Of a stretch of DNA of 40,899 bases, positions 8,070-14,661 are shown piece by piece. This DNA comes from an uncultured Oscillospiraceae bacterium (GTDB lineage Bacteria > Bacillota_A > Clostridia > Oscillospirales > Oscillospiraceae). The translations under genes were made by a program, and so were the position numbers. The DNA lies in assembly GCA_900754605.1 (NCBI GenBank), contig CAAEDK010000006.1, forward strand, positions 1 through 40,899. The letters run 5' to 3'. The notes under the pieces were generated by a model. That model did no database searches and had not been told where the DNA came from. It saw only the letters and a program-made list of their open reading frames with translations. Every line of letters begins with the position of its first letter. Position 1 is the stretch's first letter.

Positions 8070-8612
8070 ATGAGAAAAGAAAGCTCCACTGTGCAGAAAT
8101 GTAAAAGGCAGATGGCGACCCTTGGATTTGACAGCCAGCTGGCCTATCACCGGGTAAAGCTGATTTTGAAAATCTACCGGGATGTGATGTGGGTCCTCAG
8201 TGAGCGGGTGGAGGAACTGCATGAGTATGCTTGGGAGCTGGGCGCTCAGGACGCTGATACCGGGCTTATCTATCTGCAAAGCTTCGCCCCGGATATGGAC
8301 CTGCAGGAGTTTGAGGAACGGGTCTGCTGCGTGATGGAAAACCGGATGCTGGTGGATGTGATCGACCGTGCCCTTCTCCGCCTGAAACGATACCCTGACC
8401 GGGGGGGACTTTACTATGAGATCTTGACCAAACAATTTATCCACCGTTTCAACAGCACAGAAAAGGAGCTGCTGGATGAGTTGAATATGGAGCGAAGCGT
8501 ATTCTATGACCGGAAGCGCGAGGCGATCTTCTTATTGTCCCTCTGCCTTTTTGGTTATGCTGTGCCAGAACTTCAGGAAGAATTGGAGATGCCCCGACTT
8601 TATCCCGACTGA
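8070..8612 (+). CDS. ArpU/sigma-like regulatory protein (hypothetical)
   Basis: ATG 8070 follows GGGAGGAGGAGAA. The 180-residue protein is helical. Its C-terminal part (LYYEILTKQFIHRFNSTEKELLDELNMERSVFYDRKREAIFLLSLCLFG) resembles the region-4-like helix-turn-helix of phage ArpU/DUF1492-type regulators, with the typical YYxxKxEAI...L..LFG ending. Similar proteins are late-gene activators in phages and elements. It is preceded by an operator shared with the XRE gene, so it is likely under the same repressor. The family call is by resemblance only. Confidence 0.6.
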   Translation: MRKESSTVQKCKRQMATLGFDSQLAYHRVKLILKIYRDVMWVLSERVEELHEYAWELGAQDADTGLIYLQSFAPDMDLQEFEERVCCVMENRMLVDVIDRALLRLKRYPDRGGLYYEILTKQFIHRFNSTEKELLDELNMERSVFYDRKREAIFLLSLCLFGYAVPELQEELEMPRLYPD

Positions 8613-8782
8613 TTCCCGATGAAAAACCGACGAAATCCCTACTCCCTTCCGACTTTGCCTCTGCTATACTCAGTACAGTGGCAGGTATGCGCAAAAATGA
8701 ATAGGACCAGCTGACAAGGGCCGGGACGCTGTAAAGTGTCCCGGCCCGCTGTATTCCTGCCGCAATATGGCGGCAGGAATCG

Positions 8783-8817
8783 GCCGGGGATGCAGAAATG
8801 CGTCCCCGGCTATTTTT
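8783..8817 (+). terminator. Attenuator-like intrinsic terminator in the leader
   Basis: GCCGGGGA (8783-8790) pairs with TCCCCGGC (8803-8810). The loop is itself partly paired (GCA-GAAA-TGC), and TATTTTT follows. It lies between the extended -10 promoter and the sigma-like gene, so readthrough would be needed for expression. Confidence 0.75.
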
Positions 8818-8876
8818 CTGCCCGGCACTGGGAGGGCCGGCATGGGCTGGGAGGCTTATATCGCCAAGTACCCCTG

Positions 8877-8913
8877 ATTTCAAGATTTTGATTCGCCATC
8901 AAAATCTTGAAAT
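8877..8913. repeat. Perfect 16-bp inverted repeat abutting the ribosome site
   Basis: The arms 8877-8892 and 8898-8913 are exact complements around the 5-base loop TCGCC. The right arm ends one base before TTGGAGGA. It could act as a protein-binding operator or as an RNA hairpin affecting ribosome entry. No T run follows, so it is not a terminator. Confidence 0.85.
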
Positions 8914-8928
8914 TTGGAGGAAAGGCAC

Positions 8929-9369
8929 ATGGAATCCAACGGGAAGTTTACCCTTATTGTTTTTAACACCTGCACTCAGGAATATGAGGAAGTCATAGTG
9001 ACAGAGGAGGTCTATCGTACTTACTGCAGAACACGATGGAATATCAAGGACAACGATCAGAGCTTTTTTGACCATGAGATCCAGACGAGTGGGATGATCG
9101 GAAGTCAGGATGGCGCCTATGAAAATTTCCGGGAGTTTATTGACGCTATCAACACCCCGGAACACATCATCCTTGAACTAATGAAGAAAGAGGCCCTGTA
9201 CCAAGCGATCTCAGCGTTGCCTGCTGCGGATCAGGCATTGGTACAGGGGTTGTTTTTTAAGGGACAAAGTGAACTTGACTATGCAAGAGAGATTGGCGTT
9301 TCACAGCCTGCAGTGCATAAACGGAAAGTCCGTATTCTCAAGTCTTTGAAAAAACTTTTAGAAAATTGA
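8929..9369 (+). CDS. RNA polymerase sigma-70-like protein (region 4 type)
   Basis: ATG 8929 follows GGAGGAAAG. An in-frame TTG at 8914 lies within the ribosome site and is less likely. The 146-residue product has an N-terminal part of unknown fold (FTLIVFNTCTQEYEEVIVTEEVYRTYCR). Its C-terminal region-4-type helix-turn-helix reads ALPAADQALVQGLFF, then SELDYAREIGVSQPAVHKRKVRILKSLKKLL. Proteins of this sort are frequent in clostridial conjugative elements and likely direct transcription of element genes. It lacks a clear region 2, so it may need a partner or act as a non-sigma regulator. Confidence 0.8.
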   Translation: MESNGKFTLIVFNTCTQEYEEVIVTEEVYRTYCRTRWNIKDNDQSFFDHEIQTSGMIGSQDGAYENFREFIDAINTPEHIILELMKKEALYQAISALPAADQALVQGLFFKGQSELDYAREIGVSQPAVHKRKVRILKSLKKLLEN

Positions 9370-10080
9370 AATTGGAGGGTTATTAAAATGCCGACATCTT
9401 CCCCTATACAAGCGAGAAGGAAATGCTTCTCACTTGTTCCTTGAAAACCGAATATCCGATTGTCTGAATACTTTCCTGACGGGGCCCCTGCTGAACAGGG
9501 GCAAGCGACGCTGGAGGATGCGCGAAAACCATCTGTAGAGGTTCTGGTACAGGCTGCAAACGAAGTCACCTATACATTTTTGTTCGGTTATGACAGCCTG
9601 ACGGATTTCCCCTCTATCAACGACGGCCAAATAAGGTGCTAAGCGGGTCCATCCGTCCAAAAAACAGCCTGTGGCAAGCTGTATCGCAATGACTCCGCCA
9701 GGGATAATGATACTTCCGTCCAGTCACAGCCCCCACCGAAATGGGGATCAAGCAATGAGGGCGGCCGACAGAGATCCTGCCGGGGGTGAGAGTCCCATGA
9801 CGCGGTGAAGCCAGCCGCGGTTCAGATGGTCGCCCTATGGAGCTGATGCCAATGGCACAGGCTCCTGCGCTTGGGGAAGTAGTGTCGAATACAAGCGCCA
9901 AAGAAAGACAACACAAATGTGAAGTCTTAATATCAGAAGCTATGGGGATCGCTTCTGTCCAAAACCCGTTTACTGACCGGAACATGCCGTATGAGCAGCC
10001 ATTCCAACCAGATGCGGGAGATGCGGAGGCGGTCCCTATTTTTGTGATATTAAGCCCAATATGCTGAGGAGGTGTATTCT
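9370..10080 (+). ncRNA. Long non-coding stretch, candidate structured RNA upstream of mazF
   Basis: About 710 bases carry no convincing gene except a weak frame at 9837-10067. Visible pairings are: a stem-loop at about 9409-9435; GCCCCTG/CAGGGGC at about 9483-9502; GACGGAT (9600-9606) with ATCCGTC (9651-9657); CCCCA/TGGGG at about 9732-9746; and a 9-bp closing stem 9758-9766 with 9828-9836 that encloses a CGCGG/CCGCG hairpin and a GGG/CCC hairpin, like a small multibranch fold. No known RNA family is recognised. Stems of this length can occur by chance, so this is a candidate only. Confidence 0.35.
9837..10067 (+). CDS. Possible small protein before mazF (doubtful)
   Basis: A 76-residue frame starts at ATG 9837 and ends with TGA 10065-10067, four bases before the mazF ribosome site ends. 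It would read MELMPMAQAPALGEVV onward with a Glu- and Pro-rich body. No ribosome site precedes the start (GGTCGCCCT), and the start lies at the edge of a predicted RNA stem. It occupies the place where a MazE antitoxin would be expected but shows no AbrB/MazE or RHH features. I keep it only as a candidate. Confidence 0.2.
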   Translation: MELMPMAQAPALGEVVSNTSAKERQHKCEVLISEAMGIASVQNPFTDRNMPYEQPFQPDAGDAEAVPIFVILSPIC

Positions 10081-10455
10081 GTGAAAACATATTGCAGACA
10101 GGAAATCAGCCGTGGTGACATTTACTATGCTGACCTGCGGCCAGTCATCGGGTCTGAGCAAGGTGGTATCCGTCCGGTACTCATTCTGCAGAACAATGTG
10201 GGCAACCGCCACAGCCCCACAGTGATCGCAGCCCCCATCACCAGCAAGATGGGAAAACCGCGGCTGCCTACACATGTTTGTTTGAATAGGCAAGCGAATG
10301 GATTGAGCTGTGGTTCCGTTATCCTCTTGGAGCAACTTCGCACTATTGATAAGTCCAGGCTCAGAGAGCGCGTTGGAGCATTGGACACCTCCGAGATGAA
10401 ACAGATTGACTGGGCGCTTGGGGTCAGCGTCGGTCTGGCGGAAGGATATCGGTAG
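10081..10455 (+). CDS. mazF: PemK/MazF family toxin (endoribonuclease)
   Basis: GTG 10081 lies 8 bases after AGGAGG (10067-10072) and gives 124 residues. An in-frame GTG at 10072 overlaps that ribosome site. The family signature is clear: RGDIYYADLRPVIGSEQGG, IRPVLILQNN, HSPTVIAAPITSK, GSVILLEQLRTIDK. MazF toxins cut mRNA at short sequence motifs and are held inactive by an antitoxin. No recognisable antitoxin gene is next to it. The preceding 700 bases are non-coding or weakly coding, and the following gene is unrelated. It may be paired with an unrecognised partner. Confidence 0.92.
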   Translation: MKTYCRQEISRGDIYYADLRPVIGSEQGGIRPVLILQNNVGNRHSPTVIAAPITSKMGKPRLPTHVCLNRQANGLSCGSVILLEQLRTIDKSRLRERVGALDTSEMKQIDWALGVSVGLAEGYR

Positions 10456-10569
10456 AATAGGTCAATTTATGAACATTTATTCTGTTGGTATTGGTGAATA
10501 GATGTTGCCGCCTTACTTGTGGTATTGTTTGAAAAAGCACTTGGAATAGGAAAACGAGGTGAAGCAAGA

Positions 10570-11211
10570 GTGGAGTACCGAAAAGTTTACTTCCGGATTC
10601 GCAGCCGCTATCAGTTCGATTCCGGCTGGCCGGCTGAGACTGACGCCGCCAAATTTCATGAAGAAAGCCGCAGCCTGTTCCAGAGTGCGGGCTGGGATCT
10701 ACAGCCCGGTGGGGACAGCACATCCGATACCGTTACGAAAGGCTGGCAGGAGTTATACCTGCATCCGATGAACTTTAGTGGTATTATAGAGATGGACGAG
10801 ATCCCAGCCATCCAAGATCTGCTGAAGGATGCGAAATCGTTCTGCTGCTATGGCTTCGACTGCTACGAGAGGTATTGGGATATTACCGATGAGGAATATC
10901 TGGCGCAGTTGGAGACCAAGCGCGAGGAGATCACACATGAAATTCTGGAACGGTGCCGGACAAAACGGAAAAACCTGTATATCACAGGCCCGGTTGCTTT
11001 AAATGTCGCTCAAAAGTTCTCTGTACACAGGCTCTGTGATAAAGAAGGCAAGCATAATCTTGCCAACCGCTTCGTGGGCGAACTGATGGAGCAGCTTGTT
11101 CAAGATGGCCTGCTGGTGACAACGAAAACCAGAAACGGTCCTGGTGTCCGCACGGCAACCGATGCAGAAATTAGCTCCCCACTGCCAGGGCAGCAGCAAA
11201 TGACCCTGTAA
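10570..11211 (+). CDS. Hypothetical protein, possible winged-helix C-terminus
   Basis: I chose GTG 10570 (VEYRKVYFRIRSRYQFDSGWP), preceded by GAGGT at 10556-10560. An upstream in-frame start at 10519 has no ribosome site. The product is 213 residues. The first half is a mixed fold with a GWQELYLHPMNFSG segment. The C-terminal third (VALNVAQKFSVHRLCDKEGKHN, then LVQDGLLVTTKTRNGPGV) reads like a winged helix. It lies 16 bases before the metallophosphoesterase gene and is probably co-transcribed. I do not recognise the family. Confidence 0.65.
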   Translation: MEYRKVYFRIRSRYQFDSGWPAETDAAKFHEESRSLFQSAGWDLQPGGDSTSDTVTKGWQELYLHPMNFSGIIEMDEIPAIQDLLKDAKSFCCYGFDCYERYWDITDEEYLAQLETKREEITHEILERCRTKRKNLYITGPVALNVAQKFSVHRLCDKEGKHNLANRFVGELMEQLVQDGLLVTTKTRNGPGVRTATDAEISSPLPGQQQMTL

Positions 11212-11227
11212 ATCGAGGTGCGATGGA

Positions 11228-11977
11228 ATGGCAATTTATATTACGGGTGATAGTCACGGCGACTTCCAACGCTTTGGGAGCAAATACTTCCCACAGCAGA
11301 AGGAGATGAGCTGGGAGGACTATGTGGTCATCTCGGGTGATTTTGGAGGACTGTGGGATGGAAGCCAGAAAGATCAATATTGGTTGGACTGGCTGAACAA
11401 GAAGCCCTTCACCACCCTGTTCGTGGATGGGAACCATGAGAATTTTGACTTGCTGAACACTCTACCAGAAAAAGAATGGAATGGCGGACGGGTCCATGTG
11501 GTGCGGGAGCATGTCCTGCACCTTATGCGGGGACAGGTCTTCAACTTCGGCGGCCTCATCTGGTTTACAATGGGCGGTGCGGCCTCTCATGATATTCAGG
11601 ATGGAATTCTCGATCCAGCCGCTCCGGACTTCGAACACCGGTATTGGCTGATGCGCCGGATGCGATCCATGTTTCGGGTCAAGGGGGTAAGTTGGTGGGC
11701 CGAGGAAATGCCCAGCCAAGCGGAATACCAAGAAGCCCTGGCAAACTTGGAACGAGTCAACTGGACGGTAAACTGTGTTCTCACCCACTGCGCTCCCAGC
11801 GGTGTGGTGCAGAAGATCAATCCATCCTATGGAACGGATGAACTGACGGACTTTCTTGAAATGGTCAGCCAGCGGTGTAAATTCGCCTACTGGTTTTTCG
11901 GCCATTACCATGAGAATCGAATCATAGATCAGAAATACATCCTCCAGTGGGAGAAGATATCTGAACTGAGTTTTTAA
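11228..11977 (+). CDS. Metallophosphoesterase (calcineurin-like)
   Basis: This 249-residue protein carries the family's metal-binding blocks in order: GDSHGD (7-12), GDFGG (37-41), GNHE (68-71), THC near 180, and GHYHEN close to the C-terminus. Such enzymes hydrolyse phosphoester bonds with two metal ions; substrate cannot be predicted. ATG 11228 follows GAGGTGCGATGGA. A decayed partial copy of its C-terminal region lies at 12634-12726. A terminator follows directly, so the unit probably starts at or before 10570. Confidence 0.92.
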   Translation: MAIYITGDSHGDFQRFGSKYFPQQKEMSWEDYVVISGDFGGLWDGSQKDQYWLDWLNKKPFTTLFVDGNHENFDLLNTLPEKEWNGGRVHVVREHVLHLMRGQVFNFGGLIWFTMGGAASHDIQDGILDPAAPDFEHRYWLMRRMRSMFRVKGVSWWAEEMPSQAEYQEALANLERVNWTVNCVLTHCAPSGVVQKINPSYGTDELTDFLEMVSQRCKFAYWFFGHYHENRIIDQKYILQWEKISELSF

Positions 11978-11988
11978 TCGCAATGGAT

Positions 11989-12021
11989 CAGGGAATGGGT
12001 AACCAGCATTCCCTGGTTTTT
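11989..12021 (+). terminator. Intrinsic terminator after the metallophosphoesterase
   Basis: CAGGGAATG (11989-11997) pairs with CATTCCCTG (12007-12015), followed by GTTTTTATT. Confidence 0.85.
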
Positions 12022-12135
12022 ATTCTGAACGGAGTGGAAGACGCCAAATGAGCAAAGAGATAGGCTACACAAAGGGGAAAAAGCGATTTTACATATGGTA
12101 GAGCATAGGCGATATTTTGTTATCAGGAGGAAAAA

Positions 12136-12603
12136 ATGACATTTGAAATTAAAGATTATTTTGAGACACCCGCTATATTGGAGCCGAGGGTGGAATTGTA
12201 CACGGTTTATGATTTTATGGGCAAGGAACTGCCTGGCCTTGCGATTGTTCTTGATATGCCTATCCAAGGAGCAGATGAGAAAGAACAGTTCGCTATTCTT
12301 ACAAAATCTTTTGGAGAATTTATTGGCTTGAAAAACAGTGCATATGTCGATATAAACAACTGTCCCTTTGCGCCGCAGCTGCTCAATCGTGGATTTGCTA
12401 AAGATACTGGGCTCTACAAAGAAAGTGGGTTCTGCTACTACCCTTTATGGACATTTGATGAAACCGTTCTGAAAGAAACCGGCGGTGAGAAGTACGAGAG
12501 ATACGCACGGGCTTATGACGAGTATATGGAGTCCTCTTTTATAGGAATGATGGGTGCGGAAGATGAAACAGGCGAAGAAATATGTACAGGAATGATGATG
12601 TAA
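12136..12603 (+). CDS. DUF4313 domain-containing protein
   Basis: ATG 12136 follows AGGAGGAAAAA. The 155-residue protein shows the features I associate with DUF4313: LPGLAIVLDMP, FAILTKSFGEFIGLKNSAYVDINNCPFA, SGFCYYPLWTFDE. The family has no known activity and is common in clostridial mobile elements. The DNA is more AT-rich than its neighbours. It stands alone between the terminator at 12021 and a degenerate stretch, so it likely has its own promoter, which I could not identify with confidence. Confidence 0.85.
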   Translation: MTFEIKDYFETPAILEPRVELYTVYDFMGKELPGLAIVLDMPIQGADEKEQFAILTKSFGEFIGLKNSAYVDINNCPFAPQLLNRGFAKDTGLYKESGFCYYPLWTFDETVLKETGGEKYERYARAYDEYMESSFIGMMGAEDETGEEICTGMMM

Positions 12604-12633
12604 TAAGTCCATAATACAGTCCGTGGCTGGACT

Positions 12634-12726
12634 GAGGAATACCAAAAGGCTCTGGTGAACTCGGAATGGGTCAACTGGACAGCGGACTGCGTTCTCGCCC
12701 ACTGCGCTCCCAGCAGCGGAGTAATG
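12634..12726 (+). pseudogene. Remnant of a second metallophosphoesterase gene
   Basis: Translating from GAG 12634 gives EEYQKALVNSEWVNWTADCVLAHCAPS (first 20 or so residues are decisive), which matches EYQEALANLERVNWTVNCVLTHCAPS of the intact gene at 11228-11977. Only this internal piece remains; the start, the catalytic blocks and the end are missing. It indicates a past duplication or recombination. The rest of the 230-base gap shows nothing further. Confidence 0.8.
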
Positions 12727-12833
12727 ACGCATACGGAGTGGCCCGATGTATATCCCGGAATGATTGTGGAATAGACGAACAGCCCGTCCTGTGATATGAT
12801 GGTAGTAAGTCAAAAAGATTGGAGGACAGGCTA

Positions 12834-13151
12834 ATGCCGGAAAAACAGAAGAAAACCATTCGGGAATTGACCCTCATGCTGATGTACCTGACCTCCTGGG
12901 AGGAACGGGATACACCGGAAATGCGGGCGGTCAAGAAAAAGGAACTGGAAAAGTATCCCCTTGTCCGCCGATGCTGGAAGGGCTATGACCACGACCTGCT
13001 GGACAAACTTTCAGAGGAAGGGCTGATCAACGCTGCCGGGCGAACCTATCCCGCCCTCATCACACCGGAGGGAGAAGCCGAAGCTCGGAAACTGCTGGCC
13101 CAATATGGAATTGATACAGAAGAAAGAAGGCGTCGCAGTGCGGAACGATAA
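12834..13151 (+). CDS. DUF6429 family protein
   Basis: ATG 12834 lies after TTGGAGGACAGG; an in-frame TTG at 12819 falls in the ribosome site. The 105-residue product has LTLMLMYLTSWEE, RRCWKGYDHDLLDKLSEEGLI and LITPEGEAEARKLLAQYGI. This pattern fits DUF6429, a small winged-helix-like family of unknown role in Firmicutes. Its end overlaps the RhuM start by 14 bases, which suggests coupled translation. Confidence 0.8.
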   Translation: MPEKQKKTIRELTLMLMYLTSWEERDTPEMRAVKKKELEKYPLVRRCWKGYDHDLLDKLSEEGLINAAGRTYPALITPEGEAEARKLLAQYGIDTEERRRRSAER

Positions 13152-14190
13152 ACAAGAACAGGCGATCCGATCCAGCGCAGCGGAATACCTGACCTTTGTG
13201 GCTGCTACCGGTGACAGTACAGAGAGCATGGAAATGCGCTATGAGGATGAGAATATCTGGCTGACCCAGAAGATGATGTCGGCCCTCTATGATGTGGATG
13301 TTCGGACAATCAATGAGCACATCCAGAAGATCTATGAGGATGGTGAGCTGACAGATGAGGCAACTATCCGGAATTTCCGGATAGTTCAAACTGAGGGCTC
13401 CCGTCAGGTTAGCCGCCAGGTGAAGCACTACAATCTGCAGATGATCATTGCGGTTGGATTCAAGGTCAACAATGACCGGGCGGTCCAGTTCCGCAAGTGG
13501 GCCAATACCATCGTTAAGGACTACACCATTCAGGGCTGGGCCATGGACAGTGAACGGTTGAAAAACGGGGGTAGTGTACTTACCAAGGAATACTTCGACC
13601 ACCTTCTGGAGCAGATCCGGGAGATTCGGATGTCTGAACGCAAGTTCTACCAAAAGATCACCGACATCTATGCCACGGCTCTGGATTATGATAAATCATC
13701 CAAAACCACACGCCTGTTTTTTTCCGAGGTACAGAACAAACTCCACTGGGCGATCCACCGTCATACTGCGGCGGAGTTGATCGTGGAGCGAGCCAACGCT
13801 GAAAAACCTCACATGGGCTTAACTTCCTGGGAGCAGTATCCAAACGGAAAAATACAGAAGTACGATGTGTCCATTGCTAAGAACTATCTTTCCAGAGAGG
13901 AACTGCAGGCGCTGGAACGCATTGTGACCATGTACCTGGACTATGCGGAATACCAGGCAGGCCGCCATATCCCTATGACCATGCAGGACTGGTCACAGCG
14001 GCTGAATCGCTTCCTGGAATTCAATGAGCATGAGATCCTCCACGACACCGGCCGGGTGACGCATGAGATCGCCAAAGCCTTCGCAGAGAGCGAGTTTGAA
14101 AAATACCGGATTGTGCAGGATCGCATGTTTGAAAGCGACTTCGACCATTTCCTTGCCTTGGAGGAACAAGCAGAGAGAAAGAATGACTGA
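13138..14190 (+). CDS. Virulence RhuM family protein
   Basis: The start at GTG 13138 gives RNDKQEQAIRSSAAEYLTFVA, which fits the usual beginning of this family; an in-frame ATG at 13105 would add 11 residues. The product is 350 residues. Typical blocks are ENIWLTQKMMSALYDVDVRTINEHI, VKHYNLQMIIAVGFKVNN, AVQFRKWANTIVKDYTIQGW, LLEQIREIRMSERKFYQKITDIYATA, and RHIPMTMQDW. RhuM proteins were named from a Salmonella pathogenicity island and resemble a Fic/Doc-neighbour or phage-antirepressor-like family; the activity is not settled. They are common in mobile elements. Confidence 0.9.
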   Translation: MRNDKQEQAIRSSAAEYLTFVAATGDSTESMEMRYEDENIWLTQKMMSALYDVDVRTINEHIQKIYEDGELTDEATIRNFRIVQTEGSRQVSRQVKHYNLQMIIAVGFKVNNDRAVQFRKWANTIVKDYTIQGWAMDSERLKNGGSVLTKEYFDHLLEQIREIRMSERKFYQKITDIYATALDYDKSSKTTRLFFSEVQNKLHWAIHRHTAAELIVERANAEKPHMGLTSWEQYPNGKIQKYDVSIAKNYLSREELQALERIVTMYLDYAEYQAGRHIPMTMQDWSQRLNRFLEFNEHEILHDTGRVTHEIAKAFAESEFEKYRIVQDRMFESDFDHFLALEEQAERKND

Positions 14191-14191
14191 C

Positions 14192-14231
14192 AAAAGAGAG
14201 CCGCCGGTTTCCAGACTGGCGGCTCTCTTTT
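14192..14231 (+). terminator. Intrinsic terminator after rhuM
   Basis: A 14-bp perfect stem (14192-14205 with 14218-14231) encloses a 12-base loop; the 3' arm itself ends in TTTT. Confidence 0.9.
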
Positions 14232-14261
14232 ACAGTTGCGGCAGAAAGATGGAGGCGGCAA

Positions 14262-14528
14262 ATGAGAACTGAATATCGCGATGATCCAACAGTAGACACC
14301 GCAGATCTTCCGTATGGATGGCATAAGGGCGATACCTGTGTAATGATTACAAACAAAGCGAAAAAGAGCACTTCCGAATATATTGTGGAAAGCTATGACG
14401 GGGTATATTTTGGCGTCCGAAGCCATACTGGGCTATATCACCGGGTATCTCCGTGGAGGATATTCCGGACGAAAGAGGAGGCCATTGAAATCTTGGCAGA
14501 GCAGAAATATGGAGGCATATCGCTTTAG
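14262..14528 (+). CDS. Small hypothetical protein
   Basis: ATG 14262 follows GGAGGCGG. The 88-residue product is basic and polar in its first half, with a C-terminal RIFRTKEEAIEILAEQKYGG that looks like a helical end after a beta-rich core (YIVESYDGVYFGVRSHTGLYHRVSP). I do not recognise the family. A short CACAG/CTGTG hairpin with a T-rich tail near 14533-14555 may end this unit. Confidence 0.55.
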   Translation: MRTEYRDDPTVDTADLPYGWHKGDTCVMITNKAKKSTSEYIVESYDGVYFGVRSHTGLYHRVSPWRIFRTKEEAIEILAEQKYGGISL

Positions 14529-14585
14529 GAATCACAGCATTCTGTGCTGGTTTTCCAATGGGTACAAGATGGTGTTTTTTCACAA

Positions 14586-14614
14586 TAGAACGACCAGAAC
14601 AAATGTGCTATAAT
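14586..14614 (+). promoter_or_regulatory. Promoter of the Y-family polymerase with LexA-like box
   Basis: TATAAT (14609-14614) has a weak -35 (TAGAAC, 14586-14591) at 17 bases. GAAC-AAAT-GTGC (14597-14608) directly abuts the -10 box and matches the box at 6897-6908. An SOS-type operator on a translesion polymerase promoter is expected from known systems; the LexA assignment is inferred. Confidence 0.7.
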
Positions 14615-14661
14615 GGCTTTGAAAATGTGTTGGAAGATAAAGAGGAAGGGGTGACCGAAGC

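Larger units (their letters stand above)
8613..8928 (+). promoter_or_regulatory. Structured leader region before the sigma-70-like gene
   Basis: This gap holds no gene. It contains an extended -10 box (TGC-TATACT, 8662-8670) followed by four stem-loops: a 10-bp stem 8718-8747, an 11-bp stem 8753-8780, a terminator 8783-8817, and a 16-bp stem 8877-8913. The last stem ends directly before the ribosome site TTGGAGGA (8914-8921). The order promoter, hairpins, terminator, hairpin, ribosome site suggests attenuation or translational control of the downstream gene. No trigger is visible. Confidence 0.6.

Noticed and set aside
9781..9836. Possible group II intron start (GTGAG-type) in the non-coding stretch
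   Set aside because: No intron-encoded protein, domain V hairpin or matching 3' end is visible within the region.
12764..12801. Promoter for the DUF6429 gene using TATGAT near 12796
   Set aside because: No acceptable -35 at 16 to 18 bases was found, so it was not listed as a feature.
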